A stretch of 64,000 nt of DNA from Oleiagrimonas sp035690885 (GCA_035690885.1 DASSKC010000116.1:8436-72435), one strand, 5' to 3'; positions 52,323 through 62,194 are shown, numbered from the stretch's first letter. The notes: generated by a model not told the origin, from the letters alone. A program made the numbers and translations.

Positions 52323-52979
52323 ATGACCACTCTGAACACGCCCCCGCTCGCGCCGTTGCTCGATGACTTGTTCACCAAGGCCGCGGCTGCGACCACTCCG
52401 GCCTTGGCGACCATGGATGCTGACGAGCGCACGCGCTTGCTGCACAGCAAGACCGAATACAGCGACTTCTACAGCCGGCTGAAGGATTTGTGGCTGCCCG
52501 TGTCGCGCGGCACCGGCACCTTGCTGTACATGCTGACCAGCAGCACCCACGCGCGCTCGGTAGTCGAGTTTGGCACCTCGTTCGGCCTGTCGACGCTGCA
52601 CATGGCGGCGGCGCTGAAGGACAACGGCGGCGGCAAGCTGATTACCACCGAGTTCGAGCCGTCCAAGGTGGCCCGTTCGCGCGAACATTTCGAGGCCGCC
52701 GGGCTGGGCGGCTTGATCGAGATTCGCGAAGGCGATGCGTTGCAAACGCTGGCCGTCAACCTGCCGTCAGCCATCGATTTGTTGCTGCTGGACGGCGCCA
52801 AGGCTTTGTACACCGACGTGTTGCGCCTGGTCGAGCCGCACTTGAAACCGGGGGCGCTGATTGTCGCCGACAACGCCGACTTCACCCCCGATTACCTGCC
52901 GTATGTGCGCGCCGCGGACAACGGCTATCTGTCGCTGCCGTTTGCCAGCGACATCGAACTGTCCATGCGGCTGGGTTGA
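52323..52979 (+). CDS. Class I SAM-dependent O-methyltransferase
   Basis: A 218-residue methyltransferase of the O-methyltransferase family 3 / catechol-like type. SAM motif I is VVEFGTSFGLSTLHMAAAL, the acidic residue is in TTEFEPSK, and IDLLLLDGAKALY and LIVADNADF follow, the positions that hold metal ligands in related enzymes. The acceptor is unknown. AGGAAAA precedes ATG 52323. It is the first gene of the unit OMT-epimerase-MFS-(broken SIP) divergent from TetR. Confidence 0.88.
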   Translation: MTTLNTPPLAPLLDDLFTKAAAATTPALATMDADERTRLLHSKTEYSDFYSRLKDLWLPVSRGTGTLLYMLTSSTHARSVVEFGTSFGLSTLHMAAALKDNGGGKLITTEFEPSKVARSREHFEAAGLGGLIEIREGDALQTLAVNLPSAIDLLLLDGAKALYTDVLRLVEPHLKPGALIVADNADFTPDYLPYVRAADNGYLSLPFASDIELSMRLG

Positions 52980-53018
52980 ACCGGTCGCCACGTTTTCACT
53001 TTTTTCAGGAGAATCATC

Positions 53019-53885
53019 ATGCATGTATTTGTTACAGGCGCCACGGGTTGGGTCGGTTCCGCCGTGGTGCGCGAATTGCTCGACGCCGGTCATCGCGTCA
53101 CCGGTCTGGCCCGTTCGGCGGACAAGGCCTCGACCCTGGCGGCGCAGGGCGTGGATGTGTTGCGCGCCACGCTGGATGATCACCAATTGCTGCACAACGC
53201 CGCGGCCAACGCCGATGGCGTGATCCACACGGCCTTCAATCACGACTTCTCCCGTTTTGCCGAAAGTGTCCGGCAGGATCGTCGCGCCATCGAGGCGCTG
53301 GGCAGTGCATTGAAAGGCACGGACCGGCCGCTGCTGGTGACCTCGGGCTTGTCGGGGTTGGCACGCGGCGCGAGCGAAGCCGATCAGCCGAATCCGGCCG
53401 CGCCACGGCAATCGGAAGCCGCTGCGCGGGCGCTCGCCGAACAAGGCGTGCGGGCCTCGACCATACGTTTGGCGCCGTCCGTGCACGGCGTTGGCGACCA
53501 CGGTTTTGTGCCCATCGTGATTGAGCGGGCGCGCGAAAGCGGTTTGTCCGGTTATCTGGGCGATGGCCAGAACGCCTGGTCAGGCGTGCACCGACTGGAT
53601 GCCGCGCGGCTTTACCGGTTGGCGCTGGAGGACGGTGCGGCTGAGCCCGTCTACCACGCGGTCGCCGATGAGGCCATCACCTTCAAGACCATTGCCGAAA
53701 AGATCGGTCATCAACTCACCCTGCCGGTGCCGATGTGCGACGCGGAGCACTTTGGCTGGTTTGCGCGCATGGCCGGCGGCGACATGGCCGCATCGAGCGC
53801 CCGCACCCGGGCGCAGCTGGGCTGGGAACCGGAAGGTCCGACCCTGCTCGAGGATCTGGACAAGCCCGGCTACTACAACGCTTGA
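53019..53885 (+). CDS. NAD(P)-dependent epimerase/dehydratase family (extended/atypical SDR)
   Basis: A 288-residue Rossmann protein. The nucleotide motif is FVTGATGWVGSAVVRELL at the N-terminus. VIHTAF follows, and the active-site Tyr of classical epimerases is missing from the expected YxxxK position, as in atypical SDRs of the NAD(P)H-binding type. The reaction is unknown. GGAG lies upstream. It sits 39 bases after the methyltransferase gene and 28 before the MFS gene, so it is likely part of one transcript. Confidence 0.88.
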   Translation: MHVFVTGATGWVGSAVVRELLDAGHRVTGLARSADKASTLAAQGVDVLRATLDDHQLLHNAAANADGVIHTAFNHDFSRFAESVRQDRRAIEALGSALKGTDRPLLVTSGLSGLARGASEADQPNPAAPRQSEAAARALAEQGVRASTIRLAPSVHGVGDHGFVPIVIERARESGLSGYLGDGQNAWSGVHRLDAARLYRLALEDGAAEPVYHAVADEAITFKTIAEKIGHQLTLPVPMCDAEHFGWFARMAGGDMAASSARTRAQLGWEPEGPTLLEDLDKPGYYNA

Positions 53886-53913
53886 GGCCGGGCTTCCCCA
53901 ATGAGGAGAACAC

Positions 53914-55128
53914 ATGACTTTCACTTCGACTTCCGCACGCGATCCGGCATTGGCCCGTTTGTGGCTGCTGGCCGTGGTGCTTTTCGTTTCCTATCTTTGC
54001 GTGGCCATCCCGTTGGCCGTGGTAGCCGTCTATACGGCCGACGGCCTGGGGCTGGGCAATGCCTGGGCCGGGCTGGCCGTGGGCATTGCCTTTGCTTCCA
54101 CCATCGTCACGCGCGGCTGGGCCGGTGGCTTGGCCGACCGGCGCGGCGCCAAGATCACGGCATGTTGGGGGCTGGCGCTGTATGCCGCCGGTGCCCTGGT
54201 GTCGATGGTCGCCGGCTGGCTTGCCGTTGCGCCCGGGGCGGCCTATGCCGTGTTGATCGCCGGGCGGCTGCTGGTTGGATTGGGCGAAAGCCTGACCGGT
54301 GTCGGCATCATCACCTGGGGCATCGGCCTGGTCGGGCCGGTGCGTTCGGGCAAGGTGCTGTCCCTGGTCGGCGCCGCCATTTATGGCGCGCTGGCCGTGG
54401 GCGGCCCGCTGGGTCTGGGGCTGTATCAGGCCTTCGGCTTTGCCGGGGCCATGGCCGTCAGCGTGGTGCTGCCGATTCTGGGCTTGCTCGTCATCCGGCG
54501 CCTGCCGGCAATCACCCGTCAGCCCGACGCGGTCAGGCCGCCGCTCCGTCGCGTCATCCGGCAGATCAGCTGGCATGGACTGGTGGTGTGTTTGCAGGGC
54601 ATCGGCTTTGCCGCCATCGGCGCATTTTTCGTGCTGTATTTCCAGCAACGCGGTTGGGCATACGCCGGTTTGGGGTTCACGACGTTCGGTGTGGGCTTTG
54701 TGCTGGTGCGCATCGTGTTCGGCCATCTGCCGGACCGCATTGGCGGCCTGCGCGTGGCGGCCTTGTCGTTGGCCATGGAGGCGATCGGTCAGCTTCTGAT
54801 CTGGGGCGCGACGGATCCGGCGGCGGCCTTGACCGGCGCGTTCATGACCGGCCTGGGCTGCTCGATGATCTTTCCGGCCATGGGGCGGGAGGTCGTGCAC
54901 CGCGTCGAACCCCACTTGCGCGGCACGGCGTTGGGCGGATTTGCTGCTTTCCAGGATCTGGCCTACGGCCTGACCGGACCGCTGGCCGGCTTGCTGGCCG
55001 ACCGCGCCGGCTATGACGACGTATTCCTGATCGGCGCCGTTGCCGCCGCCGGTGGCTTGCTGGTGGCTCTGGGTTTGCGACATCTGCCGCCAGCCACAGC
55101 CGGCACCACGGCGAGAGAGTTTTCATGA
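53914..55128 (+). CDS. MFS transporter (arabinose-efflux/YfcJ-like)
   Basis: A 404-residue inner-membrane carrier with about twelve hydrophobic segments. The MFS A-motif region reads GGLADRRGAKI after segment 2, and GHLPDRIGGLR after segment 8. It resembles the YfcJ/YhhS-type drug or sugar exporters. GAGGAG precedes ATG 53914, and the stop overlaps the following siderophore-interacting gene remnant as ATGA. Its partners here suggest export of a small metabolite or siderophore-like compound, but the substrate is not shown. Confidence 0.92.
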   Translation: MTFTSTSARDPALARLWLLAVVLFVSYLCVAIPLAVVAVYTADGLGLGNAWAGLAVGIAFASTIVTRGWAGGLADRRGAKITACWGLALYAAGALVSMVAGWLAVAPGAAYAVLIAGRLLVGLGESLTGVGIITWGIGLVGPVRSGKVLSLVGAAIYGALAVGGPLGLGLYQAFGFAGAMAVSVVLPILGLLVIRRLPAITRQPDAVRPPLRRVIRQISWHGLVVCLQGIGFAAIGAFFVLYFQQRGWAYAGLGFTTFGVGFVLVRIVFGHLPDRIGGLRVAALSLAMEAIGQLLIWGATDPAAALTGAFMTGLGCSMIFPAMGREVVHRVEPHLRGTALGGFAAFQDLAYGLTGPLAGLLADRAGYDDVFLIGAVAAAGGLLVALGLRHLPPATAGTTAREFS

Positions 55129-55483
55129 TGCTGTCACGTTTGAGCGCGGGCCAGACACACGGCCCACAAGTGGAACGCATTCGCCATGATACGCAGCCTT
55201 GCGAGTTGCGGGTGGAAAGTGTGTGCTATCTGACGCCGGGCAGTCTGGTCACCCACTGGGCGCATCGACCGCTGTCAGCCGGTAGCGACCCGTGCGCGTT
55301 GCTCGACATCCTCCGCACCATCGAGATCGCGCCGGACACGCTGGTATGGCTGGCGGCCGAAGCCACGGTGGTGCGCGCGCTGCGCACTTATCTGCTGGAA
55401 GAACGGGATTGCCCCCAAAGTGGCTCAAAGCCGGCGGTTACTGGGTTGCCGGCAAGGTCAATGGGCATGAGCGGTTTGGGTGA
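55125..55483 (+). pseudogene. Siderophore-interacting protein (FAD-binding) gene, deleted and frameshifted
   Basis: The start is coupled to the MFS gene through ATGA. The first about 40 residues (RVESVCYLTPGSL) match the start of the SIP FAD-binding domain. They jump directly to the C-terminal domain (HWAHRP, ALLDILRTIEIAPDTLVWLAAEATVVRALRTYLLEERD), so about half of a normal 240-270-residue protein is missing. After EERD the frame shifts near 55404-55410. The next frame gives PPKWLKAGGYWVAGKVNGHERFG and a stop at 55483, which is the expected family C-terminus. The shifted open frame runs on to 55595 without similarity. The original product would reduce ferric siderophores. Confidence 0.8.
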
Positions 55484-55770
55484 TGCGGGTATGGTGAGGA
55501 ACGATCAAGTGCATCAATGGGGGCCTCCAGCTGATGTCTCCAAGTTCGAACATGGCAGGTTGCACCGAACCACGAATGGATGCAGCACCATGTAATGCTT
55601 ATGCCTCACGGACACGTAATGGCGTCGTGGCGCATGTGTCGATCCTGTACGAGGATAGGTGAACTTGGCTCCGCATTGGCTCGAGAAACGCACCTACCCT
55701 CATTTTGCTTGCGTGTTATATCCTTTGATTGATTGCCTTGGATGGGCATATTTCAACAGGGGGTACAGCC

Positions 55771-58700
55771 ATGGCAACGATGCCGAAGCCTGTCAGGCTC
55801 GTGAAGTATTTGCGTGACTTGGCACTGTTACGCAGCAAAACGATCCGCAAGGTGGAGGAATACGAACGGGTTCTCTGGCTGGCTGATTTTCCACGTGTGG
55901 ACGGATGCTACCTGCGCGCTTGGCAGACAAGTGAGCCAGACAATGCGGATATCTGGATGGACGTCTGTGCCCGGCCCGAGCCGCTTCTTCCGGACGTCCC
56001 CGAAATATGCGGCGACTGGGTGGATCAAACGGCATTGCGGCAGACCGACCGTGAGCCGAAGCTCAAGGATCACTTGCAAGTACCGGATGATTCAAAAGTT
56101 GCTGTCGCTGGCGATTTGCTTGAGCACCACGCATCAACGTCCGGGTTGTCGTTGCAAAATCGCCCGGATGTGCGCGCCGCTTGGGATGATTACGTGCGTG
56201 ACACGTGGCGACCGTGGGCCACCCGGCACGATGAGTGGTCGGCGCTGCATCATGTTTATACGCAGTTGTTTGCCCTGCATCAGGATCAACTGCGCTTGGG
56301 CGAGCGATTCGAGCTTGTTGTCGGGCTGGGTGTGCTCAACTGGAAACCGGATGGTCAGGTCGTTCGTCGGCATGTGGTCACCACATTGGCGTCGTTGGAA
56401 TTCGATGCCGAAAACCAGCGTTTCTCCGTGCAGCCACACCCTGCAGGCGGCAAGCTGACGTTGGAATTGGACATGGTGTCCCCGGGGCAGTATTCCGCTC
56501 ATGCGGTGGAGATCGTATCCGAAGCGTTGGTCAAGGCCAGTGGAGATCCTTGGGACAACAGCGTGATCCAAAGCGCCTTGGAGGCGTTGGTGCATTCGCT
56601 CGCGGCTGACGGCAGTTTTGCCGATGGCATGGATCCGCCGCAGGGGGCATCTCCAGACTCGCCGCATGTCCAGTACGCGCCCGCGCTGATTTTGCGCCAG
56701 CGTACCGACAAGGGGCTGGTGCAAACGCTCGAACGCATTGGCGAGCAGCTTGGCGAGGTACCGCCGGAAGCCGTGCCAGTCGCTTTTGCCCGCTTGGCTG
56801 AAGCGGACAACGATTCGCCTGTGGAGCGTCCGGTTGAAAGCCACGACACGCCATCGCGTACTGAACCGGAGCGGATTTTCTTTCCCAAACCTTCCAACGA
56901 TGAACAGCGGCGCATCATCGAGCAGATGCACGGTTCGGCCAGTGTTTTGGTGCAAGGGCCGCCCGGGACCGGCAAGTCGCACACGATTGCCAACCTGGTC
57001 AGCCACCTGCTGGCCACTGGACAGCGCATTTTGGTGACAGCAAAAAATCCGCGCGCCCTGGATGTGTTGAAAAATTTGCTGCCTGAGCCGCTGCAACCAT
57101 TGAGCATCAACTTGCTGGGCAGCGGTGCCGAAGAGCGACGCTCGCTGGAAAGCAGCGTCAACGGCATGCTGAACAAGAGCCAGACTTGGCGTGCCGATGA
57201 AGCCAACGCGGAGCGTGCGCGGCTGGAAGATCAATTGCAGCAGCTGCAAGCCGCTCAAGCGAAAATCCAGCGTCAGTTGCTCGATGCACGTGCGGCCGAG
57301 ACGCAGTCCGTGTCCGTAGCGGGCGGGCAGTATACGGGGACGCCGGCGACCATTGCCAAAGCCATCGAGCGTGACCGTGCGGATCATGACTGGTTCGAGG
57401 ATGTGGCAGCTGGCGATGACCCGTGTCCGGTCAATGCCGACAGTCTGCATAAATTGCGCAAGGCACTGGGCTATTTCAGTGGCGAGAAGCGCCAGGAGCT
57501 GGCTTGTGCGTGGCCTGATGAGCTGGTGCCCCCGCAGCAATTCGGCGGCTGGGTCGATGCTGAAGAAGCGGCATCGCGCTCCGAGGCCAAATGGCTGCCT
57601 TCAGCCGATGAGAATGTGCTGGAACATTTGGCAGAGGCGCCGGACGCGGCGTTGGCGTCGCTTGATAAGGCATTGAGTGCGCTGCAAATGGCTGTTCGCG
57701 ACCTTGATGCACAAACTCACCCATGGGTGGCCCGGGCCACGATTGAGGTGTTGTCGGGGCGCGCGCGTACCTGGCAGGCCTTGCAACGTGCCACGGAAAA
57801 TCGCCTCAAGGCCGTACAGCCAGGTTTGAACTTGGTCGATGCCACCCGCATTCGCTGTCCGGAGTCGCTGGACCTTCGCGATGTATTTGATGATGCCTCC
57901 GTTTTGCACGAGCATTTTGCCGACGGTGGCGGTTGGGGCTGGGGGCCATTTCGCCCAGAACCGGTCAAGGACCGCCTTTACATCCGCAATATCGACGTGA
58001 ACGGTCATGCCTGTCGGAAACCCGATCAGGTCGAGCAGCTGGTGGAAGCCTTGCGTGTGCGTCTCGAGATCGAGCGCTTGTGGTCAACCTGGAAGGATCA
58101 TGAACCGCCTCGCGAGGGGACCTATGCTGTGCAATGCGAGCACTTGGCCGAGGCCAATCATGTGCTGCGTGATGTTCTCGCACTGAAGAGCTTGCTTGTT
58201 CCCTGTCGTGCAGTGACCGATAAACAGTCAGGGTTGGAGACCTTTCCATGGGCCGAACCGACCGACCGCGACCGGCTGCACGCATCGATTCAGGTCGTGA
58301 GACAGCGTCGCATCAAACAGGCGCAGCAGGGATACTTCACACAAGTAGAGGAGAGTTTGCTGGCTTTGGTCGACGCCGGCAATCCACATGCGGTGGTCGC
58401 CGATCTGTTGGCCGCGGTCAGGCAGCGCAATAAAGAAAGTTTTGCTCAGCGTCATTGTCAATGGGAGCGCTTGGGCCGTGAAGCCGAAAATCTGCAGAAC
58501 GTTGAGGTTTATCTCGGTCATGTGCAAGAGAAGTTGCCCAAATTGGCGAGAACGTTGTTGGACAGTCATGCCGATCCGATTTGGGATACGCGCCTGACGC
58601 AGTTGCCGGCAGCGTGGCGCTGGGCGCAAGCATGTTCGTGGTTGACCCGTTATTTCGAACAAAGTGATGTCTCCGCGCTTGGTGCGCGCAGTCAGCAATT

Positions 58701-60291
58701 GAGCGAAGACCAGCACGATTGCATGACACGTTTGGCGGCCAACCTGGCCTGGTCACATTTTCTTTCTCCGATGGAGGGAAATACACCGCGGCTCAATGAT
58801 ACCCATCGCAGTCACATGCAGGCGTGGAAGTTGGCCATGTCCAAGCTTGGCAAGGGAACGGGCAAGAGTGCTCCGCGTTGGAGGCGTGATGCGCAACAAC
58901 ATCTCAATGCCTGTCGCGAGACCGTGCCAGCCTGGGTCATGCCCTTGCACCGGCTGTGGGATACGGTCAGCCCCAAGCCGGGCATGTTCGATGTCGTCAT
59001 TGTCGATGAAGCGTCGCAATGTGGCTTCGAGGGCTTGCCGTTGTTCTATCTGGCCAAGAAGCTTCTCATCGTGGGCGATGACAAGCAGATCAGCCCGGAT
59101 GCCCCAGGGCTAAAAGATGACGATGTGGCCGAGTTGGCCAACAAGCGCTTGCATGATTTCCGGTTCAAACAGCACTTCGGAGCTACTACCAGCCTGTTTG
59201 ATCACGGCGCATTGCAGTGCGGGAGCTCGCGTATCACCTTGCGCGAGCATTTTCGCTGCATGCCAGAAATCATCGGCTTCAGTAATGCGAAGTTCTACAG
59301 TGCCACGCCTTTGCTGCCGATGCGTCAATTCGGAGCGGACCGGCTACCGCCGCTGGAGCATGTGTTTGTGCCGGATGGCTATCGTGAGGGGACGACCTCG
59401 CGCGTTCGCAATGTGCCCGAGGCGGATGCATTGGTACAGCGTGTGGTGGATATGTGCCGTGATGCACGCTATGACGGCAAGACCATGGGTGTCATCGCAC
59501 TGCAGGGGCATGGACAGTCGCCGTATATCGAGACGCAGCTCATGGAGCAGTTGGGTGTTGAAGTCATGGAGCAACGCCGGATCATCTGCGGCGACCCCTA
59601 CAGTTTTCAGGGCGATGAGCGAGACATCATGCTTCTGTCCATGGTCACGGCAGCGGTCGATGGTCATGGTCAGGCGGTGCGCAATACGGCACTGACCAAG
59701 GCCAATTACGAGCGGCGATTCAACGTGGCCGCCAGCCGAGCGCGCGACATGATGATTCTGTTTCATTCCATGCGTGTCGATGACCTGTCACCGATGTGCT
59801 TGCGCCGCAAGTTGCTTGAGTATGTAACCGGGACGCGGCCGCAAGAGATCGCGGGTTACCCACGCAATGAGCTGGAGCGCCGGGCGGCGCAAGACAATCG
59901 AAGCGTGGTCGGGCCACCCAAGCCGTTCGATAGTTGGTTCGAGGTCGATGTGGCGCTGGCGCTGATTCGTCGCGGCTACAAGGTGATACCGCAATATGAA
60001 TTCGCCGGGCGACGGATCGATTTGGTCGTTGACGGCGGTGCTTCGCTCTTGGCCGTGGAGTGTGATGGCGACCACTGGCACGGACCGGATCAATACGCAG
60101 CCGATATGCACCGACAGCGTCAGCTCGAGCGTTGCGGTTGGGTGTTTTCGCGCGTGCGCGAATCGCTGTTTGAGGCCGATCGGGATGCGGCTTTGGCACC
60201 GGTGTGGAGTCAACTGAGTGCGCTGGGCATCGATCCGGCTCAAAGTGATTCGTCCAAGGATGGGGAAGAAGTTACAACTCAAGCCGAGTAG
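55771..60291 (+). CDS. Large SF1 (Upf1-like) helicase with C-terminal PD-(D/E)XK nuclease domain
   Basis: A 1506-residue protein. Residues 1 to about 380 are a unique N-terminal region. Walker A QGPPGTGKSHTIANL lies near 395-405, then about 650 residues of helical insert, Walker B DEASQ near 1079-1083, VGDDKQISP, and motif VI NVAASRARD near 1317. Residues about 1385-1475 form a restriction-like fold with FEVDVALAL, RRIDLVV and AVECDGDHWHG, the MTES_1575-type nuclease pattern. ATG 55771 has GGGGG upstream. It follows a decayed gene and precedes a convergent TetR gene. I think it is an antiphage helicase-nuclease (COG1112/Hhe-like), but that is inference. Confidence 0.85.
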   Translation: MATMPKPVRLVKYLRDLALLRSKTIRKVEEYERVLWLADFPRVDGCYLRAWQTSEPDNADIWMDVCARPEPLLPDVPEICGDWVDQTALRQTDREPKLKDHLQVPDDSKVAVAGDLLEHHASTSGLSLQNRPDVRAAWDDYVRDTWRPWATRHDEWSALHHVYTQLFALHQDQLRLGERFELVVGLGVLNWKPDGQVVRRHVVTTLASLEFDAENQRFSVQPHPAGGKLTLELDMVSPGQYSAHAVEIVSEALVKASGDPWDNSVIQSALEALVHSLAADGSFADGMDPPQGASPDSPHVQYAPALILRQRTDKGLVQTLERIGEQLGEVPPEAVPVAFARLAEADNDSPVERPVESHDTPSRTEPERIFFPKPSNDEQRRIIEQMHGSASVLVQGPPGTGKSHTIANLVSHLLATGQRILVTAKNPRALDVLKNLLPEPLQPLSINLLGSGAEERRSLESSVNGMLNKSQTWRADEANAERARLEDQLQQLQAAQAKIQRQLLDARAAETQSVSVAGGQYTGTPATIAKAIERDRADHDWFEDVAAGDDPCPVNADSLHKLRKALGYFSGEKRQELACAWPDELVPPQQFGGWVDAEEAASRSEAKWLPSADENVLEHLAEAPDAALASLDKALSALQMAVRDLDAQTHPWVARATIEVLSGRARTWQALQRATENRLKAVQPGLNLVDATRIRCPESLDLRDVFDDASVLHEHFADGGGWGWGPFRPEPVKDRLYIRNIDVNGHACRKPDQVEQLVEALRVRLEIERLWSTWKDHEPPREGTYAVQCEHLAEANHVLRDVLALKSLLVPCRAVTDKQSGLETFPWAEPTDRDRLHASIQVVRQRRIKQAQQGYFTQVEESLLALVDAGNPHAVVADLLAAVRQRNKESFAQRHCQWERLGREAENLQNVEVYLGHVQEKLPKLARTLLDSHADPIWDTRLTQLPAAWRWAQACSWLTRYFEQSDVSALGARSQQLSEDQHDCMTRLAANLAWSHFLSPMEGNTPRLNDTHRSHMQAWKLAMSKLGKGTGKSAPRWRRDAQQHLNACRETVPAWVMPLHRLWDTVSPKPGMFDVVIVDEASQCGFEGLPLFYLAKKLLIVGDDKQISPDAPGLKDDDVAELANKRLHDFRFKQHFGATTSLFDHGALQCGSSRITLREHFRCMPEIIGFSNAKFYSATPLLPMRQFGADRLPPLEHVFVPDGYREGTTSRVRNVPEADALVQRVVDMCRDARYDGKTMGVIALQGHGQSPYIETQLMEQLGVEVMEQRRIICGDPYSFQGDERDIMLLSMVTAAVDGHGQAVRNTALTKANYERRFNVAASRARDMMILFHSMRVDDLSPMCLRRKLLEYVTGTRPQEIAGYPRNELERRAAQDNRSVVGPPKPFDSWFEVDVALALIRRGYKVIPQYEFAGRRIDLVVDGGASLLAVECDGDHWHGPDQYAADMHRQRQLERCGWVFSRVRESLFEADRDAALAPVWSQLSALGIDPAQSDSSKDGEEVTTQAE

Positions 60292-60449
60292 TCAGCATGG
60301 CGGATGTACTTTTTGATGTGTGAGCTTTCGTTTTTCCACAAGTGGACCGTGGGTCCGCAGTGCCTGTTCACCGCCTCTGCCTCCTCCCGGCAATTTGATA
60401 GCGCTTCGCAAGGGAAGTGAACTCCGACTCCGTTTCAAGGCCGCCGCGC

Positions 60450-61118
60450 TTATTCAGATGACGGCGTGGCGGAAGCCGGGGCCGATGATGCCGTGCTGAC
60501 CGTCTCCAGGTAGGTTGTGCACATCACCATCAACTGCCGCAGCACCGCGTCGGTTTTGGCATCTGGCAGCCGGTGTTCGAAGACGCTTCGCACGGTACCG
60601 AACACCGTACTCAGCAACGTCAGGTTGACGGTCGGCAAGTCGGTGAAGTGGGCATCGGAGGCGCTGGCCAACATGGCAGCGGTTGCGGCATCAATCCGCT
60701 GGCTGAATGCCTGGATCAGCGGCTCATTGTCGATCTCCGCCACGGAGCGGTACAGGGCGCGGGTCATTTCGGGGCGTTCTGTCTTGGCCTTCCAGTAAGT
60801 CGTCACCAGGACGTCGATCATGTGCTTGATCGAGTCGCCGTGTTGCTCACGACAGGCCGCTTCCACCCGCTCCGCCAAAATATCCAGGTAACGCTCGTTG
60901 ACGGCATAGAACAGCGCCTGTTTGTGCGGGAAGTACTGGTACATGGTACCCACGGACACGCCGGCCCGCTCGGCCACGCGTGTGGTCGTTGTCCGTCGTG
61001 GTCCGTGGGCGATCAAAACCTGAAGGGTGGCCTCGAATATGACGTCCAATGTGGCTCGCGAGCGCGCCTGACGCGGCTTCTTGCGGGCACTCAGGTGATC
61101 CGGGGAGGGCGTGGCCAT
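60450..61118 (-). CDS. TetR family transcriptional regulator
   Basis: A 222-residue repressor. The helix-turn-helix region is IFEATLQVLIAHGPRRTTTTRVAERAGVSVGTMYQYFPHKQALFYAV. The C-terminal part is helical. It is divergent from an SDR gene with a 70-base AT-rich gap, so it probably regulates that gene. Together with the TetR at 51.6 kb it forms a similar pair in the same accessory stretch. The C-terminal tail is Ser/Ala/Pro-rich. The helicase gene ends 158 bases away, convergent. Confidence 0.93.
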   Translation of the reverse strand: MATPSPDHLSARKKPRQARSRATLDVIFEATLQVLIAHGPRRTTTTRVAERAGVSVGTMYQYFPHKQALFYAVNERYLDILAERVEAACREQHGDSIKHMIDVLVTTYWKAKTERPEMTRALYRSVAEIDNEPLIQAFSQRIDAATAAMLASASDAHFTDLPTVNLTLLSTVFGTVRSVFEHRLPDAKTDAVLRQLMVMCTTYLETVSTASSAPASATPSSE

Positions 61119-61188
61119 ATGCGAATAATAAAGGTGAATAATGGTTCATATAATGATCGCAACCACCCACCATTAAAAGGTTTTTCAT
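61119..61188. promoter_or_regulatory. Divergent TetR/SDR regulatory region
   Basis: The gap is AT-rich compared with its surroundings. It holds ATGCGAATA (61119-61127, abutting the TetR start, and also found at 52220), a second GAATAAT, and TGAA-N6-TTCA (61135-61148). It probably contains overlapping promoters and the operator. Confidence 0.35.
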
Positions 61189-61920
61189 ATGTCCAACACG
61201 CATCGCATCGCCCTGGTTACCGGCGCCAACAAGGGCATCGGGCTGGAAATCGCCCGCCAGCTGGCCGAAACCGGCGCTTTCGTCATCCTTGGTGCCCGCA
61301 ACCCGGAACGCGCCGCCAAAGCGGTCGAAATGTTGTCGAACGAGGGGCTGGCCGTACAGTCGGTGTTGCTCGATCTGCATGATCCGGCGGGCATCACGGC
61401 CGCGGCCGTGACGATCCGGACGGAACATGGCCGGCTCGACATCCTGGTCAACAATGCGGGCATTGCCGACGCGGAGGACGGCCCGCCCACGGCTTCTTCA
61501 CCGGAGGCAGCGCGTCGCATCATGGAGACCAATTTCATCGGCACGCTGGCCGTGACGCAAGCCATGCTGCCGCTGCTGCGACACTCCGCCGCCGGCCGGA
61601 TCGTCAACCTGTCCAGTCCGTTGGGCTCGTTGACGCACAACGGTGATTCGAGCTCCCCATACTATGCGGCGCGCTTGATTGGCTACAACGCGTCCAAGGC
61701 GGCGCTCAACATGCTGACCGTGCAGCTTGCCGAAGAGCTCCATGACACACCGATCGTCGTCAACTCCGTGAGTCCGGGCTTCGTGAAAACCGACCTGACC
61801 GACCACAACGGCTACATGACCCCCGACGAAGGGGCCAAACTGCCGGTCGAGTACGCGCTGCTTGGCGAGGGTGCGGTCTCCGGCCGATTCGTGGAGCCCG
61901 ACGGTCCGACACCCTGGTAG
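61189..61920 (+). CDS. SDR family oxidoreductase (carbonyl reductase-like)
   Basis: A 243-residue classical SDR. TGANKGIGLEIA is the cofactor motif, NNAG follows, SSPLGSL carries the catalytic Ser region, and YNASKAALNML gives Tyr-x3-Lys. The Gly-rich ANKGIG form and ILGARN are typical of carbonyl-reductase-type SDRs that use NADPH. AAAGG lies before ATG 61189. Being divergent from a TetR regulator suggests induction by an aldehyde, ketone or quinone-like compound. Confidence 0.9.
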   Translation: MSNTHRIALVTGANKGIGLEIARQLAETGAFVILGARNPERAAKAVEMLSNEGLAVQSVLLDLHDPAGITAAAVTIRTEHGRLDILVNNAGIADAEDGPPTASSPEAARRIMETNFIGTLAVTQAMLPLLRHSAAGRIVNLSSPLGSLTHNGDSSSPYYAARLIGYNASKAALNMLTVQLAEELHDTPIVVNSVSPGFVKTDLTDHNGYMTPDEGAKLPVEYALLGEGAVSGRFVEPDGPTPW

Positions 61921-62194
61921 GCGTTCCTGTCGTCGCCATGTCACTCTGAAACCGATCGAGGCTGAACACTTCGACCGGTTCCGCGGCGTCCATGTGGACG
62001 CTGATGCCGGCAACACTTGCTTGTCGGCGTACATCCGAAAGTGGGGGCGAATCGGGAGCGTCGCCCGGCCGATGCCGTGCCGGTCGGCGGTCTGACCCAA
62101 CCGGCAGGACTTTGCGATCAACGCCATGCAGCAGGAAGTCCCTTGGCTTTGGCCGGCATGATTTAATCAGGCTTGGCAATTTCCCGGAGCGGGC

